NCBI GenBank assembly: GCA_902766095.1
Contig: CACXCN010000042.1
Location: forward strand, 1-52,946
Direction: 5' to 3'
DNA from: an uncultured Selenomonas sp.
GTDB lineage: Bacteria; Bacillota; Negativicutes; Selenomonadales; Selenomonadaceae
DNA length: 52,946 nt
Both the position numbers and the translations under genes were made by a program. The notes under the pieces were generated by a model. The model made no database searches, had not been told where the DNA came from, and saw only the letters and a list, made by a program, of their open reading frames with translations. Of the stretch, positions 1-6,794 are shown piece by piece (positions within the stretch are counted from its first letter, which is position 1; every line of letters begins with the position of its first letter).

Positions 1-4
1 AATC

Positions 5-99
5 AAATTTTTCCCTATCAAGCAATCCCGCGGAAAGTACTTTCGTTCAAGCGTAGCGCGTTTAAGTACTTTCAAGGGACCTATTAATGGGAAAAATTT
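5..99. repeat. Nested palindromic element, 95 bp
   Basis: Three nested inverted repeats are visible. The outer arms are AAATTTTTCCC (5-15) and GGGAAAAATTT (89-99). The inner arms are GAAAGTACTT (33-42) and AAGTACTTTC (64-73). A central GCGTAGCGC lies at 51-59. TCCC at 27-30 can also pair with GGGA at 76-79. No gene is supported in 1-210. The element lies downstream of the minus-strand operon ending at 211, so it may act as its terminator, or it may be a small mobile palindromic repeat. Which of these applies cannot be told from one copy. Confidence 0.5.
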
Positions 100-210
100 T
101 ATTTTAGCCAAACCACAATAGCGGAATGGAGGAACCATGCCTGCCGCGGTACTGCGTGCTTAGGTATGATAAAATCGTATTTCAATACGGTCTTTTTGTG
201 TGTCGAGAAG

Positions 211-486
211 TCAGTAGGTGCGTATGTGATAGTCTTTCCAGGGAATCTGATCGAGACGTATGGTTTTGAGGAAATCGACGATATCCTTGCGTCCATAGTA
301 ATGGGGCTCACCATTCGCGTCCTGGCTCATGAGGATGATGGGCATATTCGGGAAATAGGGAGCGAGTGAACTGCGCGTCTGGACGGCGCTGGCCGTGTAG
401 CGGGTGACGTGCGGTTTTACTGCGATGATGGCGAATGTCACGCCCTGCTCGATGATGACGGCGCCATGTAATGTGATCATGCTCAT
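211..486 (-). CDS. Conserved-looking small hypothetical protein (91 aa)
   Basis: I do not recognise a named family. The 91-residue product reads like a real soluble protein: a mixed alpha/beta composition, no signal peptide, and a C-terminal part with YYGRKDIVDFL. The ATG start follows AAGGTG with a 5-base spacer. It is the last gene of the minus-strand run from 2917 and begins only 36 bases after the MFS exporter ends, so it is probably co-transcribed with it. Two shorter overlapping reading frames (99-314 minus and 166-369 plus) look like chance. Function is unknown. Confidence 0.65.
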   Translation of the reverse strand: MSMITLHGAVIIEQGVTFAIIAVKPHVTRYTASAVQTRSSLAPYFPNMPIILMSQDANGEPHYYGRKDIVDFLKTIRLDQIPWKDYHIRTY

Positions 487-522
487 AAAAACACCTTTTT
501 CTGATAATGATCTAGGTGATGG

Positions 523-1710
523 TTACTTCTTTTCGGACGGTTCATCGGGATACGGTGTGAGGAAGGCGATGAGGGCGGCCAGCAGCAGAGGTGCCGAGGT
601 CAGCAGCAGGGCGGTGCTGAGGCCGATTTTGTCGGCCAGGGCGGCGGTGGCGGCTGCTCCGATACTGCCGAGACCGAAGGACAGGCCGAGCATCATGCCG
701 GAGGCGACACCAGTGTTGGCGGGCATGAGCTTCTGGGCCCAGACGATGGAGCTGGGCTGGGGCGCCAGCAGGCAGGCTCCGCAGATGAACAACGCGAGGA
801 GCGAGAGCGGCTCCGTGCCGGCATGGGTGAAGAAGTAGTAGGTCGGCAGGAAGCCGAGGGCCAGCGAGCCGATTATGATTTTTTTGTGAGACAGGCGGTC
901 GCCGAGGTAGCCGCCGATGAGTCCGCCGATGGTGCAGCCGATGAGGAACAGCGTCAGCAGCGTGCCGGAGAGCATGGAGGAGTAGCCGGCTCCGATGAGC
1001 AGCAGCGGTAGGAATGTCGATACGGATACATGGGTCCAGCAACGGAGTCCCATGGACAGGTTCAGACGCAGGATGGAGCTGTTGGTCAGTACGGCGCGAA
1101 GGCTGAGCGGCTGGCCGGCTGCCGCCTGCTCGGCGGGGGATTCCGGCAGCGTCGATATGTGGTCGAGGCCGGACCTATGATACAGCGCGGCTATCAGCAG
1201 TGCTGGCAGCACGAGCCAGGGCAGGGCCGTCAGCGGCAGGACGTTCGTGAAGGCGACGAGCAGTATGGGCGAGAAAGCGAAGCCCAGGTTGCCGCCGGCC
1301 ACATAGTACGACATGGAGCTGCCCATGTGCTCCGCCGGGGCGGTTCGGCCGACCAGCATGGAGCCCAGTGGGTGGAAAGCGGAGACGGCCAGGCCGGCCA
1401 GAGCGATGAGCAGGAACAGCAGCGGCTGGTTGTTTACGTAGCCGATGAGGCAGATGGTGATGCCGCCGAACGGGATGATGGGCAGCAGCAGCCGGCCCAG
1501 GTCGCGGCGGTCCATGATCCAGCCGAATACCGGCTGCAGCATGTTGCTCGTTATCGACTGGACCATGACGAGCAGGCCGGATACCGTCAGCGATATGCCG
1601 AGCTGCGGCATGATGATGGGCAGCAGGATCGGCAGGAAGTTGGCATAGAAATCATTGAGCAGGTGGCCACAGGCCAGCAGGGCCGTGGCATGTGGGATAT
1701 TCTTCTTCAT
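523..1710 (-). CDS. MFS exporter, fosmidomycin-resistance-like
   Basis: A 395-residue major facilitator with about 12 hydrophobic segments in the inner membrane. The N-terminus (ALLACGHLLNDFYANFLP) resembles the Fsr/fosmidomycin-resistance subfamily, as does FGWIMDRRDLGR, the loop 2-3 signature (residues about 60-75). A second DRLSHKK motif opens the C-terminal half. I chose the ATG at 1710, 9 bases after GGAAAGG. A TTG six codons upstream (1728) overlaps that ribosome-binding site and is unlikely. It lies 30 bases downstream of the second chromate-transporter gene in one operon. Substrate is unknown: fosmidomycin resistance is a family label, and a small organic acid or drug is equally possible. 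Confidence 0.82.
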   Translation of the reverse strand: MKKNIPHATALLACGHLLNDFYANFLPILLPIIMPQLGISLTVSGLLVMVQSITSNMLQPVFGWIMDRRDLGRLLLPIIPFGGITICLIGYVNNQPLLFLLIALAGLAVSAFHPLGSMLVGRTAPAEHMGSSMSYYVAGGNLGFAFSPILLVAFTNVLPLTALPWLVLPALLIAALYHRSGLDHISTLPESPAEQAAAGQPLSLRAVLTNSSILRLNLSMGLRCWTHVSVSTFLPLLLIGAGYSSMLSGTLLTLFLIGCTIGGLIGGYLGDRLSHKKIIIGSLALGFLPTYYFFTHAGTEPLSLLALFICGACLLAPQPSSIVWAQKLMPANTGVASGMMLGLSFGLGSIGAAATAALADKIGLSTALLLTSAPLLLAALIAFLTPYPDEPSEKK

Positions 1711-1740
1711 GCATGTACACCTTTCCAAAGAGGGGATTCG

Positions 1741-2319
1741 TCAGCCGAACAGGAACTGTTTCGCGAGGCCGAGCAGGAGGCCGCAGACGCCGGTCGCAGC
1801 CAGCATGCGGATGACGCCGACCTTGTACTTTATCGCGATGAGGGAACCGATCAGGACGATGATGCCGATCGGGTCGAAGGCGGTGATATCTTTCGGCCAG
1901 GTCTCCTCATTCCATACGGCGAGGGTGATGAAGGAGATGCCGGCCGAGCAGATGAGGGCCACGACGGCCGGGCGCAGTCCGTTCAGGACGCCCTTGATCG
2001 CGGCGATATCGCCATAGCGGAAGAACAGCTCGGCCAGCATGATGCCGATGATGACCGAAGGTGTACAGAAGCCGATGGTGGCGGCAATCGCTCCCGGCAG
2101 GGCGGCAATCTTCATGCCGGCGAATGTGGCGGCGTTTATGCCGATCGGACCCGGCGTCATCTGCGATATCGTGAAGATATCGATGAATTCTGACAGGCTC
2201 AGCCAGTGATAGGTATCGACGACACTGTCCTGGATGAAGGGCATGGAGGCGTAGCCACCGCCGACGCAGAAAAGGCCGATTTTGAAGAATTCCCAGTATA
2301 ATTGCAGCAGTATAGTCAT
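1741..2319 (-). CDS. chrA: Chromate transporter family (CHR) half-subunit B
   Basis: A 192-residue membrane protein with one CHR domain. Visible family motifs are FFKIGLFCVGGGYASMPFI near the N-terminus and ISQMTPGPIGINAATFAG around residues 50-70, which carries the PGP motif typical of ChrA. Full-length ChrA has two such domains (about 400 aa). Short-chain members such as this one work as pairs encoded side by side. The partner is immediately upstream (2333-2917), with 13 bases between them. Known members export chromate. In a gut or rumen anaerobe the real substrate may be another oxyanion. Confidence 0.85.
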   Translation of the reverse strand: MTILLQLYWEFFKIGLFCVGGGYASMPFIQDSVVDTYHWLSLSEFIDIFTISQMTPGPIGINAATFAGMKIAALPGAIAATIGFCTPSVIIGIMLAELFFRYGDIAAIKGVLNGLRPAVVALICSAGISFITLAVWNEETWPKDITAFDPIGIIVLIGSLIAIKYKVGVIRMLAATGVCGLLLGLAKQFLFG

Positions 2320-2332
2320 GGCGATGCCCTCC

Positions 2333-2917
2333 TCAGATGTTGTATTTGTCAGCGCGCAGCAGTATCAGGCCGACGATGCCGTCGATGATGATGAGCAGCA
2401 TGATATTGACATCGTAGAAATAGTTGGCGATGAATGTAGCCGCTACGATGAGCAGCGGAATCAGCAGTTTGGCCCGGAACTGCTTGCGGAGCATCTTGAT
2501 GGCGACATCGATGATGAGAGCCGTGGCACCGCACTGCATGCCCTTGAGGGCATAGCGCACGTACTGGTTGTCAGCGAACAGGTCATAGGCCACGGATATG
2601 ATGGACAGCGTGATGAGCGGTGGCAGTGTCGTAGCCAGCAGGGCCGTGAGCGAGCCGCGCAGACCGGCCATGCGATAGCCCAGGATGACCGAGGTGTTCA
2701 CGGCCATGACGCCCGGCATGGACTGGGCGATGGAGACGAGGTCCAGCGTCTCTTTGTCGTTCAGCCAATGGTACTCATCGACGAACTTTGCCTTCAGCAG
2801 GGGGATGATGACGAAACCGCCCCCGACCGTGAAGGCGCTGATCAGAAAGGTCGATTTGAAGAGCGTCCAGTAGAAATGAGGATAGTCACGTGCTACTGAG
2901 TGCAGGTCCTGATTCAT
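2333..2917 (-). CDS. chrA: Chromate transporter family (CHR) half-subunit A
   Basis: A 194-residue membrane protein, the first gene of the minus-strand unit. It carries one CHR domain with FTVGGGFVIIPLLKAKF near residues 30-45 and SIAQSMPGVMAVNTSVILG near 68-86. Here the second motif has MPG where its partner has TPGP, so the two subunits are diverged rather than a recent duplication. AGGAGG lies upstream of the ATG. A promoter fits at 3031-3004. With 1741-2319 it should form a heteromeric antiporter in the cytoplasmic membrane. Confidence 0.85.
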   Translation of the reverse strand: MNQDLHSVARDYPHFYWTLFKSTFLISAFTVGGGFVIIPLLKAKFVDEYHWLNDKETLDLVSIAQSMPGVMAVNTSVILGYRMAGLRGSLTALLATTLPPLITLSIISVAYDLFADNQYVRYALKGMQCGATALIIDVAIKMLRKQFRAKLLIPLLIVAATFIANYFYDVNIMLLIIIDGIVGLILLRADKYNI

Positions 2918-3003
2918 AGATAGGTCCTCCTTCGGACTTTGAAAAAACTTTATCCGATGCTAAGGGCTATTTTCTAGCACCATTAGATGTAATCACTTCA
3001 ATT

Positions 3004-3031
3004 AGTATATCATTTCAGCATAAAATGACAA
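3004..3031 (-). promoter_or_regulatory. Promoter of the chr-chr-MFS unit
   Basis: Read on the minus strand: TTGTCA (3031-3026), 16-base spacer, TATACT (3009-3004). It sits about 85 bases upstream of the first chr gene and back to back with the hsp20 promoter. A short palindrome, CATTT-N6-AAATG (about 3011-3027), overlaps the spacer and could be an operator. Confidence 0.55.
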
Positions 3032-3067
3032 GCATATTCATGAGATGCCGATAATGTCGGATATGTC

Positions 3068-3096
3068 TTGCAATTTACAGAATTTTCATATATAAT
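3068..3096 (+). promoter_or_regulatory. Sigma-A promoter of hsp20
   Basis: TTGCAA (3068-3073), 17-base spacer, perfect TATAAT (3091-3096), about 44 bases before the hsp20 start. I see no CIRCE element (TTAGCACTC-N9-GAGTGCTAA), so HrcA control is not indicated. Confidence 0.7.
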
Positions 3097-3139
3097 GAAT
3101 ACATAATATTTAGCCGATGATGTAATGGAGGGGATAATC

Positions 3140-3601
3140 ATGTTGCGTCCTATTAATCTGAATCTCCGTGAGAATGCTGAGAAGCGTCGGGACCAGATAC
3201 TCGATGCTGCGGAGTCTATGGTCGATTTCTTTGGCAAGCAGGGGCTGCATGCGCCGCTGGGGCAGCTGCGGGGCGGTATGATGCCATTCCGCGTCGATGC
3301 CATAGAGACAGAGACGACGTATGAGATATTCGCTGAGTTGCCTGGTTTCCACAAAGACCAGATCAAGGTATCGTACGATGATAACAACCATCGCCTCAAG
3401 ATTACAGCAGAACGCGAGGAGCCGGACATGTCAATCCGCTATATCTGCCATGACCGCCGCGCGGGCAGTTTCGAGCGCATTTTCGAGGTCGATGATATCG
3501 ATACCGCTGGCACATCGGTCTCGCTCGAGGATGGCGTGCTGCATGTAGTGTTGCCCAAGGCCCCGGAGGAAGAGGCAAATACGGTGTTCGAGATCAAGTA
3601 A
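3140..3601 (+). CDS. Small heat-shock protein, Hsp20/alpha-crystallin
   Basis: A 153-residue ATP-independent holdase of the cytoplasm. The alpha-crystallin domain spans about residues 50-140: it opens with PFRVDAIETETTYEIFAELPG and closes with SLEDGVLHVVLPK, which holds the conserved G-V-L strand. The N-terminal 45 residues contain a charged helix (ENAEKRRDQILDAAESMVDF) that is not typical of the family. The C-terminus ends in VFEIK and lacks a clear I-x-I motif, which normally links dimers into larger oligomers, so assembly may differ. I chose the ATG at 3140, preceded by GGAGGGG. The in-frame ATG at 3125 overlaps that site. Confidence 0.9.
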   Translation: MLRPINLNLRENAEKRRDQILDAAESMVDFFGKQGLHAPLGQLRGGMMPFRVDAIETETTYEIFAELPGFHKDQIKVSYDDNNHRLKITAEREEPDMSIRYICHDRRAGSFERIFEVDDIDTAGTSVSLEDGVLHVVLPKAPEEEANTVFEIK

Positions 3602-3630
3602 GACCAGCTTTGGACGAGGTCGGATATATC

Positions 3631-3670
3631 GCCGCCGGTTTTCAGCCTGCCTGAGAGCCGGCGGCTTTTT
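3631..3670 (+). terminator. Rho-independent terminator after hsp20
   Basis: GCCGCCGG (3631-3638) pairs perfectly with CCGGCGGC (3658-3665), followed by TTTTT (3666-3670). The loop is 19 bases. Confidence 0.85.
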
Positions 3671-3761
3671 GCCAGTATTTTTTGTTCCATTAGAAGGATT
3701 TTTGCGGACTGTGGGGAAATACATAAGTATATGGATTCTATGGGAAGCAGGAGGAGATATT

Positions 3762-4550
3762 ATGACCGATGATCAGGATTGGGTCACTTTCAAAAAGAAG
3801 CTCAAAAACAAGACAGACATCGACCTTGATTTATATAAAGAGCCCCAGATGAGACGCCGCATCGGCAATCTCGTGACGCGCAATAATGCGCACTCCTTCA
3901 CGGAGTATTTTGACAGCGTGGCCCAGGACAAGGATGAGTTCGCGGCTTTCATCGAATATCTGACGATCAACGTGTCGGAGTTCTTCCGTACGCCGGAGAA
4001 GTTCGGCAAGCTGGAGACCGATGTCATACCGGACCTCCTGAAACGCTCGCCGAAACTGAATATATGGAGCGCTGGGTGCTCCATAGGTGCGGAGCCGTAT
4101 TCGCTCGCCATCATCATGAAGGAGATGACGCCGAACGTGCATCACCGCATCCTGGCGACGGATCTCGACGTCGAGATACTGGCCAAGGCGAAGCGGGGCA
4201 TCTACACGGATAATGAGATAAAGAGCATGTCGCCGGCGCGGCGCAGCAAGTACTTCGACAAGGTCGAGGGCGGCAAATACGCTGTCAAGCCGGAAATAAA
4301 ATCCTGTATCGAGTTCAGGCGCCACAATCTGCTCAAGGACCCGTTCGAGAAAGGGTTCGACCTCATACTGTGCCGCAATGTGGTCATTTATTTCACCGAG
4401 GAAGCCAAGGACCAGCTCTATGCGCATTTCTTCGAGGCGCTGAAGCCGGGCGGTATATTGTTCGTCGGTGCTACTGAGGCCATATTGAATTTCCGCAAGA
4501 TGGGCTATACGAGTTTCCAGCCGTTTTTCTATCAGAAACCGCTGCAATGA
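3762..4550 (+). CDS. cheR: CheR chemoreceptor glutamate methyltransferase (orphan)
   Basis: A 262-residue SAM-dependent methyltransferase that methylates glutamates on methyl-accepting chemotaxis proteins. Visible features: the all-alpha CheR N-domain (1-75) ending in NVSEFFR (70-76), the SAM-binding motif WSAGCSIGAEPYS (102-114), the acidic end of strand 2 at ATDLD (132-136), and CRNVVIYF (204-211). The start at 3762 follows GCAGGAGGAG; a longer upstream frame lacks a site. No other chemotaxis or flagellar gene is present in the window, so this copy is an orphan or serves a system encoded elsewhere. It lies 34 bases before the PaaK-like gene, with which it may be co-transcribed. Confidence 0.88.
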   Translation: MTDDQDWVTFKKKLKNKTDIDLDLYKEPQMRRRIGNLVTRNNAHSFTEYFDSVAQDKDEFAAFIEYLTINVSEFFRTPEKFGKLETDVIPDLLKRSPKLNIWSAGCSIGAEPYSLAIIMKEMTPNVHHRILATDLDVEILAKAKRGIYTDNEIKSMSPARRSKYFDKVEGGKYAVKPEIKSCIEFRRHNLLKDPFEKGFDLILCRNVVIYFTEEAKDQLYAHFFEALKPGGILFVGATEAILNFRKMGYTSFQPFFYQKPLQ

Positions 4551-4584
4551 CTATCCACTATCAGAGTCAGAGGGGGCGTGAGAT

Positions 4585-5562
4585 ATGTTAGCCAGTCCTA
4601 CCGAGCAGTTGGATCGAGCCAGTCTCAGTTCCTTCCAATTGGAGCATTTGCGCCAGCAGGTGAAATGGGCGGGCGAGAAGAGTTCTTTCTATAAGGCGCG
4701 ATTTGCAGCTGCCGGAGTGACATGGCAGGACATAGAGACCTTGGAGGATATACGCAAGCTGCCGTTTCTGACGATCACCGACCTGTATCAGGCACAGGCG
4801 GCGATGGACATCGTGACCCTGCCGCTCTCGGGCATGCTGCGCTACAGCCATTTCCAGCTCGAGGCAGGTGAGATCTCTCATCTGTATACGCCGGGGGATG
4901 TAGCGGCCGATGTGGAGATGATGCGGCGGGCCCTCGTAGCGGCTGGTGTGACACGGGCGTCGACACTGGGCGTGATGGGCGATATGGCGGACAGCCGGCT
5001 GCTCGATGTGCAGTATGCGGCGGAACAGCTCGGGGCCATGGTCATACCATTCGGTAAGTCGGAAAAGCAGCAGCTGTGGTATATGGAGCATGTGAGCATC
5101 GATGTGCTGGCAGGCACCGCCCAGCATATCATGCAGCTGATCATCCACATGCAGGCTACGGGGCATGATATCGCTTCCTGTCCCCTGACGAAAATCATCT
5201 GCCTGAATGGCAATGGCATACAGAACCCGTTGCAGAGCCATATAAAGACGCGGACGAGGACCGAGGTCTACAGCCTTTTTGCTCCCGCAGAGCTGGGGCT
5301 GGCAGGGATGCTTTATCCGTGCGAGGCACATAGCGGCCAGCATGTGCAGGAGGATTTCTACTATCCGGAGATCATCTCTTTCCAGGGCAGTGAGCCGATC
5401 GAAGAAACTGACGTGATGGGGGAGCTGGTCGTGACGACGCTGCAGGCGGAGGCCATGCCGATGATACGCTACCGTACGGGGCAGGCCGTCAGCTTGTCGG
5501 AGGATAAATGTAGCTGCGGACGCACGTTGCGGCGGGTAGTCACACCATTCAGCTTCATGTGA
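4585..5562 (+). CDS. Degenerate PaaK-like (phenylacetate-CoA ligase fold) protein
   Basis: A 325-residue protein related to phenylacetate-CoA ligases, which normally have about 430 residues. Recognisable parts: the N-terminal region (SSFYKARFAAAGV, 33-45), the active-site region VYSLFAPAELGLAGMLYPCE (228-247) where PaaK has YGLSE...GPG, and IRYRTGQ (294-300) followed by CSCGRT (309-314). Two things are missing. The Ser/Gly/Thr-rich ATP-binding loop is replaced by sequence around 86-103 without a TTG core. The whole C-terminal lid domain after the hinge is absent. The frame is open and codon use normal, so this looks like a maintained protein, not a fresh pseudogene. Ligase activity is doubtful; it may bind an acyl or adenylate ligand. 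Confidence 0.7.
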   Translation: MLASPTEQLDRASLSSFQLEHLRQQVKWAGEKSSFYKARFAAAGVTWQDIETLEDIRKLPFLTITDLYQAQAAMDIVTLPLSGMLRYSHFQLEAGEISHLYTPGDVAADVEMMRRALVAAGVTRASTLGVMGDMADSRLLDVQYAAEQLGAMVIPFGKSEKQQLWYMEHVSIDVLAGTAQHIMQLIIHMQATGHDIASCPLTKIICLNGNGIQNPLQSHIKTRTRTEVYSLFAPAELGLAGMLYPCEAHSGQHVQEDFYYPEIISFQGSEPIEETDVMGELVVTTLQAEAMPMIRYRTGQAVSLSEDKCSCGRTLRRVVTPFSFM

Positions 5563-5580
5563 AATATTTTTTAGTGAAAG

Positions 5581-5605
5581 GAACTGCCATCGGGTGGTTC
5601 TTTTT
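5581..5605 (+). terminator. Terminator after the PaaK-like gene
   Basis: GAACTGCC (5581-5588) pairs with GGTGGTTC (5593-5600), including two G-U pairs, with a 4-base loop. TTTTT follows (5601-5605). The sbcD ribosome-binding site begins only 7 bases later, and no promoter is evident between them, so sbcD expression may depend on read-through or on an internal promoter. Confidence 0.65.
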
Positions 5606-5621
5606 GCTGTCAGGAGGAAAT

Positions 5622-6794
5622 ATGCGTTTCATACATACGTCGGACTGGCATCTGGGGCGCTATCTGCGCGGGAGGTCGCTGTTGGATGACCAGCGGGAAC
5701 TGCTGCTGGATGAATTTCTGCCGCTGGTGCGGGATGAGGGCGCCGAAGCGGTCATCATCGCCGGTGATGTATACGACCGTGGCGTACCGCCGGCCGCTGC
5801 CGTAGAACTGTTCGATGAGGTCCTGCAGCGCCTGAACGAGGCCGGGGTGAAAGTGATCTATATCGCCGGCAATCATGACAGTGCGGCCCGCATCGATTTC
5901 GGACATGGGCTCCTGAGCCGTGCCGGTGTGTATGTCAGGGGCCGTCTGAATGGCCCGCAGCTGCCGCCCTTCGTGCTCGAGGATGAGTACGGGCCGGTAT
6001 ATGTGGCGCTGTATCCCTATGCAGAGCCCAGTCAGGTCCGGCTGGCGTTCCAGGGGACCATGCCGGACGAGGAACTGCATAAACTTGATTTCATACAGGC
6101 CAATGCTCTCATGGTTCAGGCTGGCAGGCGGGACATACCGGCTGGTGCCCGCACGATTGCGGTGGCCCATGGCTTCATCGCCGGCAGCCAGACGGCTGGC
6201 TCGGAGACGACGCTGCTGGTGGGCGGCGCCGACCAGGTAGCACCGTCTGTCTATGAAGGGTTCTCCTATACGGCGCTCGGGCATATCCATCGCCCTCAGC
6301 GGGCCGGGGCTGAGAATATCCGCTACAGCGGCTCGCTCATGAAATATTCGTTCGATGAATGGAAGGATGAGAAAGGCGTGCTGATCTGCGACATGGATGC
6401 GCAGGGGCAGGTCGGGATCAAAGCCTGCCCGCTGGCGGCACCGCATGATGTGCAGGTGGTCGAGGGCAGCCTGGAGGATATCCTGCATGATCGGGAGCAT
6501 TATCCGGCCTCGGATGCCTATACGGCGGTGAAGCTGACGGACACCCAGGGCGGGCTCGGTCTCCGCGAACGCTTGCGCAGCGTGTACCCGAACATACTGG
6601 AACTGTCTTTGAATGTCCGGACGGAGCATCAGTCGCTGGAGTTCACGGGGCAGGAGATGGCGCACCGGTCAGCATTCGATGTTTTCGGCGATTTCTATCA
6701 GCATACGCGGGGGAAGGCCATGTCGCCGGCCCAGCAGGAGTTCATCCGCAGCGTCATGCATGACCTGCAGAACGGGGAGGGGCAAGAGGCATGA
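5622..6794 (+). CDS. sbcD: SbcD, nuclease subunit of SbcCD
   Basis: A 390-residue Mre11-type metallophosphoesterase, the nuclease of the SbcCD complex that opens hairpins and trims blocked DNA ends. Metal-binding motifs in order: HTSDWHLG (5-12), AGDVYDRG, GNHDSAARI and, near residue 220, the ALGHIHRPQ histidines. The start at 5622 follows AGGAGGAAAT; an upstream extension in the same frame runs through the terminator. The stop overlaps the sbcC start as ATGA, implying coupled translation and a stoichiometric complex. Confidence 0.95.
   Translation: MRFIHTSDWHLGRYLRGRSLLDDQRELLLDEFLPLVRDEGAEAVIIAGDVYDRGVPPAAAVELFDEVLQRLNEAGVKVIYIAGNHDSAARIDFGHGLLSRAGVYVRGRLNGPQLPPFVLEDEYGPVYVALYPYAEPSQVRLAFQGTMPDEELHKLDFIQANALMVQAGRRDIPAGARTIAVAHGFIAGSQTAGSETTLLVGGADQVAPSVYEGFSYTALGHIHRPQRAGAENIRYSGSLMKYSFDEWKDEKGVLICDMDAQGQVGIKACPLAAPHDVQVVEGSLEDILHDREHYPASDAYTAVKLTDTQGGLGLRERLRSVYPNILELSLNVRTEHQSLEFTGQEMAHRSAFDVFGDFYQHTRGKAMSPAQQEFIRSVMHDLQNGEGQEA

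Noticed and set aside
99..369. Two short open frames on opposite strands near the start
   Set aside because: They overlap the better supported 211-486 gene and lack ribosome-binding sites or protein-like composition.
1030..2193. A 387-codon open frame on the plus strand
   Set aside because: Antisense to the MFS and chromate-transporter genes and very rich in Gln, Asp, Arg and Gly, as expected from reversed membrane-protein codons.
3100..3139. A CIRCE/HrcA operator before hsp20
   Set aside because: The TTAGCACTC inverted repeat is not present in 2918-3139.
4585..5621. A frameshift that would restore the missing lid of the PaaK-like protein
   Set aside because: The sequence after the stop holds a terminator and the sbcD ribosome-binding site within 60 bases, with no room for, or similarity to, a lid domain.
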